A stretch of DNA of 64,000 nt, taken from assembly GCF_000308875.1 (NCBI RefSeq), contig NZ_BAGL01000055.1:248001-312000 (forward strand). The letters run 5' to 3'. Below the pieces are notes generated by a model. It ran no database searches, was not told the origin of the DNA, and saw nothing but the letters and a program-made list of their open reading frames with translations. Position 1 is the first letter of the stretch. Every line of letters begins with the position of its first letter. Source of the stretch: Nocardia transvalensis NBRC 15921 (lineage in GTDB: Bacteria > Actinomycetota > Actinomycetes > Mycobacteriales > Mycobacteriaceae). Made by a program: the position numbers and the translations under genes. Positions 53,266 to 64,000 of this stretch are shown piece by piece.

Positions 53266-54096
53266 TCAGCTCCCGGCCCGAAGTCCCTCGTCCAGCGCCG
53301 CCGCCATCTCCGCACGCGGAGCGGGTCGGCCGGTGAACAACTCGACCTGCCCGTACGCCTGGTTCAACAGCATCTGCAGGCCACTGACCACCGTGTGGCC
53401 CGCCCGCGTCACCGCTTCGGCCAGCGGGGTCGGCCAGGGGTTGTAGATCGCGTCGAGAACCAGCGGTGCGAGGGCGGCCTGCTCGGCGACGGTCGCCGCG
53501 GCGTCGGGCGGGACCGTGCTGACGACAACGTCCGCAGTCGAACACGCGGTTCGCACCGCCTCCGGCGCGAAGGCCTCGTACGTAGCGGTCATTCCGAGCC
53601 GCCGCGCGAGTTCCAGTGCGCTGCTTGCCCTTCCCGCGTCCCGAGCGGCAACGGTCACCGATGTCGCACCGAGTTCGGACAGTGCGAGCAACGCCGGACG
53701 CGCGGTGCCGCCCGCACCCAGTACCACGGCCTCGGTGACCGAGCCGACCCCGCCGCCGCACAGGGCGCCCAGCACCCCGTCGATGTCGGTGCAGTCGGCG
53801 CGCCAGCCGGTCTCCGTGCGCACCAGCGTATTCGCCGATCCCACGAGCACCGCGCGCTCGGTGCGCTCCGCCGCGTACGCCAGGGCGGCTTCCTTGCCGG
53901 GCATGGTCACCGAGAGTCCGATCCACTCGGACCCGAGTCCGTCCACCAGCGCGGGCAGCTGCGCCGCCGAGCATTCGACGCGCTCGTACGTCCACGGCAG
54001 CCCGAGCGCCCGGTACGCGGCCAGATGCAGCTGGGGAGAACGGGAATGGCCGACCGGCTTTCCCAGCACCGCGGCCTTGCGGATCTCACCGCCCAC
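53266..54096 (-). CDS. aroE: Shikimate dehydrogenase
   Basis: 276 residues. NADPH-dependent reduction of 3-dehydroshikimate. Substrate site VLGKPVGHSRSPQLHLAAYR, catalytic Lys/Asp region SVTMPGKEAALAYAAERTER and the NADP loop VLGAGGTARPALLALSELGA are visible; VTVAARDAGRAS carries the NADP-selecting basic residue. GTG at 54096 overlaps the mltG 3' end by 11 nt. Last gene of alaS-ruvX-mltG-aroE, the same order as in mycobacteria. Confidence 0.95.
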   Translation of the reverse strand: MGGEIRKAAVLGKPVGHSRSPQLHLAAYRALGLPWTYERVECSAAQLPALVDGLGSEWIGLSVTMPGKEAALAYAAERTERAVLVGSANTLVRTETGWRADCTDIDGVLGALCGGGVGSVTEAVVLGAGGTARPALLALSELGATSVTVAARDAGRASSALELARRLGMTATYEAFAPEAVRTACSTADVVVSTVPPDAAATVAEQAALAPLVLDAIYNPWPTPLAEAVTRAGHTVVSGLQMLLNQAYGQVELFTGRPAPRAEMAAALDEGLRAGS

Positions 54097-55657
54097 TGTC
54101 GAGCACCCCGTTGTGCTGGGCTTGGGTGATGTTCTGCAAATGCTCGGAATAGCTCTTGGTGAACAGCGTCGTCCCCGAATTGTCGACGGTGACGAAGTAC
54201 AGCCAGTCGCCGGGCGCCGGATTCTCCATGGCGCGTAGCGCGTTCAGCGACGGCGCCGAAATCGGATTCGCGGGCAGCCCGGCCATGGCATAGGTGTTCC
54301 ACGGCGTGACCTTCGCGCGATCGGCGTCGGTAGTGGCGATCTCGATCTCGTTCAACGCGTAGTTCACCGTCGAATCGAGCTGCAACATCTGCCCGACCTT
54401 CAGCCGGTTCACGATCACCCGGGCCACTTTGTCCATGTCCTGGGGTTTTCCTTCGCGTTCCACCAGCGACGCGGCGATCAGCGTCTCGTAGGGCGAAAGC
54501 CCGTTCGCCGCACCGGATTGCAGCAGGCCGGTCGATTCGTAGGTGGCGGCGCTCTGGGTGATCAGCTGGCGCAGGATCTCCTGCGGCGTACCGCTCGGAT
54601 CGAAATCCAAGGAGCCGGCGCCGATGAGACCCTCGATCTGCCGACTGCGATCGGGTGCCCGCCGCACCTGCTGCTCGGCCCAGGACGGAACTCCGAGCGC
54701 GGCCAGATCGGTGCCGGCCCCGGCGGCGTCGAGCTGATCAGCGGTCACACATTTGCGCGCGCTCCCGGTACCCACGCAACTGGCATTGGCGATGAGTGAG
54801 TAGATGCCCGGCGCGGGGTTCCCATGATTTTTCACCTCGGCCTGATCGTGCAGCAATCGTCCCTCGGAAATCACCACATTGCCGACGCGCGAGTCCTTGC
54901 TCATCAGCGCCGTGACGGCCTCGGAGCCCTTACTGTGGCTCGGCACGGCGTAGAAGCCGGGCTGCACCGACGTGATCTTCGAATTGCGGATCGCCGCCTC
55001 GTAGAACGCGCCGGTGCTGGCGGTGACGCCCTTGTCGAACATGGTCTGGGCGATCTGCTCGGCGGTATCGCCCGACTTCACCCGCACGACCACCGCCGGA
55101 CCCGCCGGTCCGGCGTAATCCTCGGGACCGCCGAGCTTCCCGACGAGCTTGTATCCGGCGTAGCCGCCGGCGACCACGATCAGGACGACGAAGATACTGC
55201 CCAGGACCCAGAGATTGCGGCGCCGCCGCTTGCGCTCGGCGGCCTTGCGGGAGGCGGCGCGGGAGCGCCGGCTGCGGGCGGCCTGGCTGCGGCCCTGCTG
55301 GGTGCGACCGGACTGCCCCCGGCCCGATCGGCTCCGGGCCGCCTGCTCACGGTCCGAGCGCGCACGCGAGCGCTGGCCCCGGGCCGGTTCGCCGCGCGAG
55401 GTGCGGGCCCGCTGCCCGACCCGCTGCTGCGGCGGGGTCGGCATCGGATCCGGCTCGTCGTCGGTGTAGCGCGGGATGACGGTGGTGTCGTCCTCGTAGT
55501 CGTCCCAGTCGTCGGCGGGGCCGCCGTGCCGGCCGCCGCGGCCGCGCACGGCACGGTTGTCGGCGCCGCCCGAGCCGCGGTCGGGGCGTCGCCGGTATCT
55601 CCGCTCCTCGACGCTCTGCCGATGACGTTCCTCGGCCCGCGCCCAGCGGTCATTCAT
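54086..55657 (-). CDS. mltG: Endolytic murein transglycosylase MltG
   Basis: 523 residues. A ~140-residue Arg-rich cytoplasmic tail, longer than usual, precedes one membrane segment (NLWVLGSIFVVLIVVAGGYA) and the extracytoplasmic YceG domain with a LysM-like part (VRVKSGDTAEQIAQTMFDKG) and the catalytic glutamate in LIAASLVEREGKPQDMDKVA, followed by VIVNRLKVGQMLQLDSTVNY. It cleaves nascent glycan strands and is thought to set their length. ATG at 55657 overlaps ruvX by 8 nt. Confidence 0.93.
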   Translation of the reverse strand: MNDRWARAEERHRQSVEERRYRRRPDRGSGGADNRAVRGRGGRHGGPADDWDDYEDDTTVIPRYTDDEPDPMPTPPQQRVGQRARTSRGEPARGQRSRARSDREQAARSRSGRGQSGRTQQGRSQAARSRRSRAASRKAAERKRRRRNLWVLGSIFVVLIVVAGGYAGYKLVGKLGGPEDYAGPAGPAVVVRVKSGDTAEQIAQTMFDKGVTASTGAFYEAAIRNSKITSVQPGFYAVPSHSKGSEAVTALMSKDSRVGNVVISEGRLLHDQAEVKNHGNPAPGIYSLIANASCVGTGSARKCVTADQLDAAGAGTDLAALGVPSWAEQQVRRAPDRSRQIEGLIGAGSLDFDPSGTPQEILRQLITQSAATYESTGLLQSGAANGLSPYETLIAASLVEREGKPQDMDKVARVIVNRLKVGQMLQLDSTVNYALNEIEIATTDADRAKVTPWNTYAMAGLPANPISAPSLNALRAMENPAPGDWLYFVTVDNSGTTLFTKSYSEHLQNITQAQHNGVLDSGR

Positions 55658-56191
55658 CCGACCACCCTGCCGACTGCTCCCCGGCCGACCTCAACACCGC
55701 ACTCCGTTCGTCCAACCATCCCTGCAGGATCGACACGGCCGCCGCCTGATCGATCACCTGCCGCTGGCCACGCGCGCGAACTCCACTGTCCCGCAATGCA
55801 CGTGCAGCTGACACCGTAGTCAAACGTTCGTCGGAAAGTCGTATCGGCACTCCGGGAATCAGTGATCGCAAATCTCTGGCGAAGGAGATCGCCATACGCG
55901 CCGACGTGCCGTTCTCCCCGCGCAACGTGCGAGGCAGGCCGACGATCACCTCGACGGCCTCGTACTCCCGCACAATTTCGGCAATCCTGGCGAGTTCGCC
56001 CGCCGCGCCGCTCGGGCCGCGGCCGCGTTTCGAACCCGCGCGCTGCACCGTTTCCACCGGGGTGGCGAGGACGCCGTCGGGATCGCAGGCGGCGACGCCG
56101 ATGCGCACGGTGCCGACATCGAGGGCGATCCGGCGGCCACGGCCCGGATCGGTCGCGGCGCTGGGCCGCTCGACGGCGGATCCGGCGTCCA

Positions 56192-56192
<1 letters not shown>
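55650..56192 (-). CDS. ruvX: Pre-16S rRNA processing nuclease YqgF/RuvX
   Basis: 180 residues of the RNase H-like YqgF family: GRRIALDVGTVRIGVAACDP (first Asp), VEVIVGLPRTLRGENGTSAR (Glu region) and IDQAAAVSILQGWLDER (last Asp). It helps mature the 5' end of 16S rRNA. Longer than E. coli YqgF because of a basic insert (RAGSKRGRGPSGAA) and both termini. The ATG shares one base with the alaS stop (TGATG). Confidence 0.93.
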
Positions 56193-58858
<2,666 letters not shown>

Positions 58859-58911
58859 AACCATCCAGCCTACCGGGAACGGTCCAGCGGGTTTACGTCG
58901 GTAGGGGCCGC

Positions 58912-60258
58912 TCAGCGCCCTCGAACGATGCGGCGCAGCTTGGTCACTCGGGGTCCGACCTCGCGTTCGTAGCCGTGGTCGGTAGGGGTGTAATAGTCGG
59001 CGCCGACCAGTTCGTCGGGCGGGTACTGCTGGGTGAGCACGCCGTCCGGATGGTCGTGCGGATACTGGTAGCCCTGCGCGTTGCCGAGCTTCGCCGCGCC
59101 CGCGTAGTGGCCGTCGCGCAGGTGCGGCGGGACCGTGCCGGCCTTGCCCTTGCCGATATCGCCGAGCGCGGCGCCGATGGCCGCGGCGACCGCCCCCGAT
59201 TTGGGCGCGGTGGCGATGTGGATGGTGGCGTGGGTCAGCGCCAGCTGCGCCTCGGGCATGCCGACCAGCTGCACCACCTGGGCGGCGGCGACCGCGGTCT
59301 GCAGGGCGGTGGGGTCGGCCATGCCGACGTCCTCGCTGGCCTGGATCATCAAGCGGCGGGCGATGAATCGCGGGTCCTCCCCCGCGCTGATCATGCGGGC
59401 CAGGTAGTGCAGGGCGGCGTCGACATCGGAACCGCGCAGGGATTTGATGAACGCGCTGATCACGTCGTAGTGCTGGTCTCCGGCGCGGTCGTAGCGCACC
59501 GCGGCCTTGTCGACGCTGGCCTCCACCAGGTCTACGTCGACCGTGCCGTCCAGCGAGGATTCCGCGGACGCCTCCAGGGCGGTCAGCGAGCGGCGGGCGT
59601 CGCCGCCCGCGATGCGGACGATGTGATCGAGGGCCTCGTCGGTGACGGTGTAGTGCCCGCCCAGCCCCCGCGGATCCTCGATGGCCCGTTGCAGGACCGC
59701 GCGAATATCGGTGTCGGACAAGGATTGCAACTGCAGCACCAGCGAGCGCGACAGCAGCGGCGACACCACCGAGAACGACGGGTTCTCCGTGGTCGCGCCG
59801 ACGAGCAGCACGACCCGGTTCTCCACGGCCGCGAGCAGCGCGTCCTGCTGGGTCTTGGAGAAGCGGTGCACCTCGTCGATGAACAGCACGGTCTGCTCGC
59901 CCGACAGCAGTCGCCGCCGCGCGAGGTCGATGACCGCGCGCACCTCCTTGACCCCCGCCGACAGCGCGGACAGCGCCTCGAACCGGCGGCCGGTGGCCTG
60001 CGAGATCAGCGAGGCAAGTGTCGTTTTCCCGGTGCCGGGCGGCCCGTAGAGCAGGACCGACGCCGCCCCGGACCCCTCGACCAGCCGTCGCAGCGGCGAT
60101 CCGGGACCGAGCAGATGCTGCTGGCCCACGACCTCGTCCAGGCTTGCCGGACGCATGCGGACGGCCAAGGGGATGTGGTCGCCCGCGCCGCGGAATTCGA
60201 CCGTGCCCCCACCGGCCTCGGGTTCCGTCGTCGGCGCCTCGAACAAACCGTCGCTCAC
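58912..60258 (-). CDS. rarA: Replication-associated recombination protein A (MgsA/RarA)
   Basis: 448 residues, AAA+ ATPase of the clamp-loader clade that acts at stalled forks. Walker A YGPPGTGKTTLASLI, Walker B TVLFIDEVHRF, sensor 1 VVLLVGATTENPSFSV, arginine finger region SPLLSRSLVLQL, and the RarA C-terminal tetramerisation domain (RFIARRLMIQASEDVGMADP). GTG at 60258 (VSDGLFEAPTTEP). It lies 53 bp upstream of alaS on the same strand, which is the mycobacterial arrangement. Confidence 0.94.
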   Translation of the reverse strand: MSDGLFEAPTTEPEAGGGTVEFRGAGDHIPLAVRMRPASLDEVVGQQHLLGPGSPLRRLVEGSGAASVLLYGPPGTGKTTLASLISQATGRRFEALSALSAGVKEVRAVIDLARRRLLSGEQTVLFIDEVHRFSKTQQDALLAAVENRVVLLVGATTENPSFSVVSPLLSRSLVLQLQSLSDTDIRAVLQRAIEDPRGLGGHYTVTDEALDHIVRIAGGDARRSLTALEASAESSLDGTVDVDLVEASVDKAAVRYDRAGDQHYDVISAFIKSLRGSDVDAALHYLARMISAGEDPRFIARRLMIQASEDVGMADPTALQTAVAAAQVVQLVGMPEAQLALTHATIHIATAPKSGAVAAAIGAALGDIGKGKAGTVPPHLRDGHYAGAAKLGNAQGYQYPHDHPDGVLTQQYPPDELVGADYYTPTDHGYEREVGPRVTKLRRIVRGR

Positions 60259-60424
60259 GCCACCACCTCACCGAATCCCGTCGCCACACGCGGCGGCGCG
60301 ATCGGTCCGCCGGAATGCCCACTCACAGGAAACAACCGTACCCACCAGGTCCGACAGATCCCGCATACGCGGGAACAACGAGAGCAGGGGAACAACGAAG
60401 CAGGGAGCACGGGAGACCGGTCCC

Positions 60425-61594
60425 TTACTCCTCCCAGTACTCCTCGAGGGTGGCGGAGACGTGTTCGGCGAAATCGCCCAGCGTGTCGTCGCCGGTGCAG
60501 CGGGCGTCCTCGGCCAGGGCGGCCCAGCGGTTGATCAGCGCGGCCGAGCGCGGGACGGACAGGCCGTGCTCGCGGGCCGCGGCGATGCGGGCGTGGTCGG
60601 CGGGCAGGAACCAGAAGGTGCTCAGCCACACCCAGATGAGGCGCGCCTCGAGGATCCGCTCGGCCAGCAGCTCGTCGTCGGCCAGCGCCGGCCACACGCC
60701 GACGACCTCCGACCGCCACGCCTCCACGATCTGCCGCGCCCGCTCCCGGGACAGCTCGACATCGCACAGGCAGCCGGGGAACGACACCAGCGCGTACGCG
60801 ATGTCCAGGGTGGCGTCGCGGAAGCCGCCCCACTCGTAGTCGATGAAACGCGCGCCCTCGTCGTTGAGAATCACGTTGTCGGGGCACAGATCCGACGGGC
60901 TGAACGCACGGAAGCGGCCCGCCGAGAACAGCCGGTTACCGCGCACGATGCGTTCGGCGATCTCGCCGGGCACCTCGATGCCCAGTTCGCGCGCCAGCAT
61001 TTTGGGCACCTCGCCGATGGCCGCGGCGGCCTGCTCGGCGATGCCGTCCACCCGATGCACGCCGTCGACCCGGCGGAGCAGCGCGACGAAATCCGGCTCG
61101 CGCCCGACCGTGGCGGCGTGCATGCGGCCGAGCGCCTGCGCGAACGCCATCAGTGAATTGCGCGTGCCCGGCTCGGCGCCGGTCTGCAGGACCGTCGTGA
61201 GGGAAGTGTTCTCGCCGAGGTCGCTGAGGATCAGCAACCGGTCGGGCAGGCTGTGGGCCAGCAGGTAGGCGCCGGGGCGGTGCTCGCTGCTCAGCGCGGT
61301 GGTGAACTGGTAGGAGACCGCCTCCCGCAGGAACGCGGAATCGATACTGGTCACCCCCGGGGCCAATCCACCGATGCGCCGATCCTGCGCGGCGCCGCGG
61401 ACCTGCTTCACGATCAAGGTCCGTGGTAGTGAAAAGGCGTTCTCCGCAACGCGGACGCGCAACACCGTCGTCCTGCCACTGCCGCTGAGCTCGATCGGAT
61501 CGCTCAGCTTTACCGGAGCACCCATTCGCTTTGTGAGCAACTGTTGTGCCGCGGACACGACTTCGGCGGCGCGTTCGGCCAATAGTGCGGTCAT
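60425..61594 (-). CDS. Aminoglycoside/choline kinase-fold phosphotransferase-like protein
   Basis: 389 residues. ATP lobe SGSGRTTVLRVRV and LIVKQVRGAAQ (Lys), then the C-lobe of the APH/choline-kinase fold. At the catalytic loop, where HxDxxxxN is expected, it reads FSPSDLCPDNVIL: the aspartate and asparagine remain but the histidine position is proline. The metal-binding DFG-like motif is FIDYEWGGF. Likely substrates of active relatives are small hydroxyl compounds such as choline, sugars or drugs. ATG 61594 (MTALLAERAAEVV) is preferred; the frame opens 7 codons earlier. Divergent from the Rv2560-like gene across 229 bp. Confidence 0.8.
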   Translation of the reverse strand: MTALLAERAAEVVSAAQQLLTKRMGAPVKLSDPIELSGSGRTTVLRVRVAENAFSLPRTLIVKQVRGAAQDRRIGGLAPGVTSIDSAFLREAVSYQFTTALSSEHRPGAYLLAHSLPDRLLILSDLGENTSLTTVLQTGAEPGTRNSLMAFAQALGRMHAATVGREPDFVALLRRVDGVHRVDGIAEQAAAAIGEVPKMLARELGIEVPGEIAERIVRGNRLFSAGRFRAFSPSDLCPDNVILNDEGARFIDYEWGGFRDATLDIAYALVSFPGCLCDVELSRERARQIVEAWRSEVVGVWPALADDELLAERILEARLIWVWLSTFWFLPADHARIAAAREHGLSVPRSAALINRWAALAEDARCTGDDTLGDFAEHVSATLEEYWEE

Positions 61595-61823
61595 CGGATC
61601 CCAAGTTACTCGCATCAGGTCACTTTCAGCGAGCGGTTCGGCAACCTTTCGCGCGTCGCTCGGCGTGTCATTGTGAAGCGCTTGCCGCCACTACTGGATT
61701 GTGGTCAGGCACCACCCGAACACCCGGACCCCCGTTGCTTGACACATGCCGGTGGGTCCGGTTGTCTCATCGTCAACTGCTCTGCGCCACACCGCAACCC
61801 AGGCGATTCGAAAGGTCCCCGCG

Positions 61824-63242
61824 ATGACCGACAGCCCGCAGTCAGGGCCGGAGCGCCGCGAACCGACGCGGCCCGGCGACACTCCGGCGGAGGGCGGTGG
61901 TGCGCGGTCCGCGGCGGAATCCGGCGGGCGCGAACACGCCCAGCCACCCGCCGGCGCCGCAGAGTCCGCCCCCGAACACGGCCGTCACGAACTGCCCGGA
62001 CCAGCCGGCTATCCGCAGTTCGAGGGCCCGGGCGCCGCACAGTACGGCACCGATCCGGTGGAGCCGCCACCGGCGGCGACGCATCAGGGCGCCCCCATCC
62101 CACCCCCGCCGCCCCCGGTATCGGGCGCCGCGGCGCCCATCCCCGGAGCGCCGGGGCACAGCGGCGCAGCAGAGCAGAGCGGTACAGCAGGGTACGGCGG
62201 TGCGCCAGGACAGAGTGGCGCGGCAGGATACGGCGGTGTGCCAGGGCAAACCAGCGCGGCTGGATACGGCGGTGCACCAGGGCAAAGCGGCGCGGTCGGG
62301 TACGGCGGTGCGCCCGGGGAGAGCGCCGCGGCGGGATACGGCGGTGCACCAGGGCAAGGCGGCGCGGCAGGGCAAGGCGCGGGCCCGGGCTACGGCGTGT
62401 CCCCGGGTCAAGGCGGGTATCAGTACGGCCCGCCCGGCGCTCAGCAACCCGGGCCCACCTACGGGCCGCCCGGATCGGGCGTGGGGCCGCAGACCGCCGA
62501 GATGCCCTCGCAGTACGGCGAGCAACCGCCGCAGTACGGCGATGCGCAGACCCAGTACCCCGAGGCGCCACCGGGCTACGGCCAGATGCCGCCCGCCCCG
62601 CCGGGCGGCGGGCTCGTGCCACCGCAGGGGCTCAGCGTCCCCCACGCTCTCGGCTACGGCTGGAACAGCTTCCGCGCCAACCCGATTCCGTGGGTCGCCA
62701 TCACCCTCGTCGGATTCGTCGCCTATCTCGCGGTCACCGTGGTGATCAATGTCGGCAACGTGAATTCGCTGGCGCCGCTGGTGCTGATCTTCCTGGTGGC
62801 CTCGATGGTGGTGTGGCTGTTGCAGGCGGCCATGATTCGCGGCGCGCTCTACGAAACCGACGGCACGCCACCGGATTTCCAGGCGTTCTTCGGATTCGTG
62901 AACGCGGGCAACGTATTGCTCACCGCGCTGCTGGTGTTCGTCGCCGCCTGGATCGCCGCCATCGCCTGCGTGTTCCCGGCGCTGATCGTCGGCTTCCTGT
63001 GCATGTTCTCGCTGCACTTCGTGATCGACCGCGACCTGGGCCCGATCGCCGCGATCAAGGCCAGCGTGCGGCTGGTGGTCACCAACCTCGGCCAGGTCCT
63101 GCTGCTCGCGCTGGCCGTCGCGCTGATGACCTTCGCCTCCGCCGTGCTGTGCGGGATCCCGCTGCTGGTGGTCGGCCCGATCACCGCCATCGCGGTGACC
63201 TACGCGTATCGCGTGCTGGTGGGCGGGCTGATCGTGCCGTGA
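61824..63242 (+). CDS. Pro/Gly-rich integral membrane protein (Rv2560-like)
   Basis: 472 residues in two parts. Residues 1-~255 are Pro/Gly/Gln/Tyr-rich and disordered, with about five 12-residue repeats (GYGGAPGQSGAA type). Residues ~265-472 have about five membrane helices (PWVAITLVGFVAYLAVTVVI, PLVLIFLVASMVVWLLQAAM, LLTALLVFVAAWIAAIACVF, VLLLALAVALMTFASAVLCG) and an amphipathic LGYGWNSFRANPI start typical of the DUF975-like fold. M. tuberculosis has an equivalent between rarA and aspS. The ATG at 61824 has AAAGG at 8 nt. Function is unknown. Confidence 0.85.
   Translation: MTDSPQSGPERREPTRPGDTPAEGGGARSAAESGGREHAQPPAGAAESAPEHGRHELPGPAGYPQFEGPGAAQYGTDPVEPPPAATHQGAPIPPPPPPVSGAAAPIPGAPGHSGAAEQSGTAGYGGAPGQSGAAGYGGVPGQTSAAGYGGAPGQSGAVGYGGAPGESAAAGYGGAPGQGGAAGQGAGPGYGVSPGQGGYQYGPPGAQQPGPTYGPPGSGVGPQTAEMPSQYGEQPPQYGDAQTQYPEAPPGYGQMPPAPPGGGLVPPQGLSVPHALGYGWNSFRANPIPWVAITLVGFVAYLAVTVVINVGNVNSLAPLVLIFLVASMVVWLLQAAMIRGALYETDGTPPDFQAFFGFVNAGNVLLTALLVFVAAWIAAIACVFPALIVGFLCMFSLHFVIDRDLGPIAAIKASVRLVVTNLGQVLLLALAVALMTFASAVLCGIPLLVVGPITAIAVTYAYRVLVGGLIVP
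62191..62406 (+). repeat. 36-bp in-frame minisatellite
   Basis: Units of 36 bp (12 codons, GYGGAPGQSGAA type) start at 62191, 62227, 62263, 62299 and 62335, decaying after that. They encode the flexible N-terminal part of the membrane protein. Confidence 0.88.
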
Positions 63243-63281
63243 CGGCGGTGCCGGTGCGGGAACGCCGCACCGGCATCGACA

Positions 63282-64000
63282 TCACTCGACCGGGTTGCCG
63301 TCCTCGTCCAGGACCACGTCCAGGCCGGCCTCCTTGCGCTGCTGCGCGGTGATCGCGGCCGGGGCGTCGGTGAGCGGGTCGACACCGCCGCCGGACTTCG
63401 GGAAGGCGATGACGTCGCGGATCGAGTCGACGCCCGCGAGCAGCGCGGTGATGCGGTCCCAGCCGAACGCGATGCCGCCGTGCGGCGGGGCGCCGAAGGC
63501 GAAGGCGTCGAGCAGGAAGCCGAACTTCTCCTGGGCCTCGTCGTGGCCGATGCCCATCACGTCGAACACCCGCTCCTGCACGTCGCGGCGGTGGATGCGG
63601 ATGCTGCCGCCGCCGATTTCGTGCCCGTTGCAGACGATGTCGTAGGCATAGGCCAGCGCCGCGCCCGGATCGGTGTCGAAGGTGTCCATCGACTCCGGCT
63701 TGGGCGAGGTGAACGCGTGGTGGACCGCGGTCCAGGCCGAATGGCCCAGGGCCACATCGCCGCTCGCGGTGGCGTCGGCGGCCGGCTCGAACATCGGCGC
63801 GTCCACGATCCACACGAAGGCCCACGCGCTCTCGTCGATCAGGCCGCACTTGCGCGCGATCTCGCCACGCGCCGCGCCCAGCAGGGCTCGCTGCGCCCGC
63901 GGCTCGCCCGCCGCGAAGAACACGCAGTCCCCCGGCTCGGCGCCGACGTGCTTGGCCAGGCCCTCGCGCTCGGCCTCGCTGAGGTTCTTCGCGACCGGGC
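63282..64000 (-). CDS. aspS: Aspartyl-tRNA synthetase, C-terminal part (5' end beyond window)
   Basis: About 239 residues of a bacterial-type AspRS. The GAD insertion ends (AREGL-type AKHVGAEPGDCVFFAAGEPR), and class II motif 3 is complete in GAPPHGGIAFGWDRITALLA, followed by SIRDVIAFPKSGGGVDPLTD. VDAPMFEP and HHAFTSPKPE are also typical. Actinobacterial AspRS often serves both tRNA-Asp and tRNA-Asn; the deciding residues lie partly outside the window. Convergent with the Rv2560-like gene, 39 bp apart. Confidence 0.96.
   Translation of the reverse strand, partial: PVAKNLSEAEREGLAKHVGAEPGDCVFFAAGEPRAQRALLGAARGEIARKCGLIDESAWAFVWIVDAPMFEPAADATASGDVALGHSAWTAVHHAFTSPKPESMDTFDTDPGAALAYAYDIVCNGHEIGGGSIRIHRRDVQERVFDVMGIGHDEAQEKFGFLLDAFAFGAPPHGGIAFGWDRITALLAGVDSIRDVIAFPKSGGGVDPLTDAPAAITAQQRKEAGLDVVLDEDGNPVE

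Noticed and set aside
58865..60322. alaS frame open for 486 further codons upstream, suggesting a fusion
   Set aside because: That part is antisense-like to rarA and without motifs; the AlaS N-terminus matches the family at 58858.
60340..60400. GGGAACAACGA direct repeats upstream of rarA
   Set aside because: Two short copies without a clear relation to promoters or genes.

Overview
The window is about 64 kb of very GC-rich actinobacterial chromosome. The protein set points to the Mycobacteriales, most likely a Nocardia-like member of the Nocardiaceae. The evidence is an actinobacterial-type host factor MihF next to gmk, the order pyrR-pyrB-pyrC-membrane protein-carA-carB-pyrF, a degenerate mycobacterial-type PriA, a Pro/Gly-rich membrane protein like M. 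tuberculosis Rv2560, and an aro cluster in mycobacterial order. No rRNA, tRNA, insertion sequence, prophage or CRISPR array was seen.

Left end (1-8.3 kb, minus strand): a single-module adenylation-thiolation synthetase with a membrane/beta-helix C-terminus, built like epsilon-poly-L-lysine synthetase. It is translationally coupled to an M1 aminopeptidase that runs off the edge. Next come the rsmB-fmt-def translation genes. A first accessory block (8.3-16.7 kb) holds a secreted lipase, a PadR regulator, a carotenoid oxygenase/TetR pair with two operators, a TetR/NmrA-reductase pair with two operators, and a NarL-type two-component system beside a membrane protein.

Core block (16.7-32.9 kb, all minus strand): priA, metK, coaBC, rpoZ, gmk, mihF, then the pyrimidine operon. 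That operon, pyrR to pyrF, is a chain of genes that overlap by 1-4 nt. It is preceded by a PyrR-binding RNA motif just upstream of the pyrR ribosome-binding site. It also carries two tandem copies of a 25-codon ORF between pyrB and pyrC, and a heptad-repeat small protein between carB and pyrF. The 3' end of metK has been tandemly duplicated in front of priA.

Second accessory block (33.1-44.9 kb): an alpha/beta hydrolase, a MarR-MFS operon with a large palindromic operator, a DJ-1-like/calycin-like pair divergent from a GlxA-type AraC regulator, flavin split-barrel and SRPBCC proteins, an AlkB-like dioxygenase with a LexA box on its -35, a RelA/SpoT-type HD protein, an FAD monooxygenase, a GXWXG/DUF4334 protein, a serpin and a YciI protein. 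In Streptomyces coelicolor the corresponding place, between nusB and pyrR, holds bldD; no bldD is visible here.

Right end (44.9-64 kb): nusB-efp-pepQ, a prepilin-peptidase-like protein, aroC-aroK-aroB (AroK has a 370-residue repetitive tail), a B-4DMT membrane protein, a small secreted protein, aroE-mltG-ruvX-alaS, rarA, a phosphotransferase-fold protein, the Rv2560-like protein and the 3' part of aspS. A recurring feature of the window is short tandem duplication: 28-, 33-, 36-, 39-, 60- and 74-bp units, several of them inside or overlapping genes.
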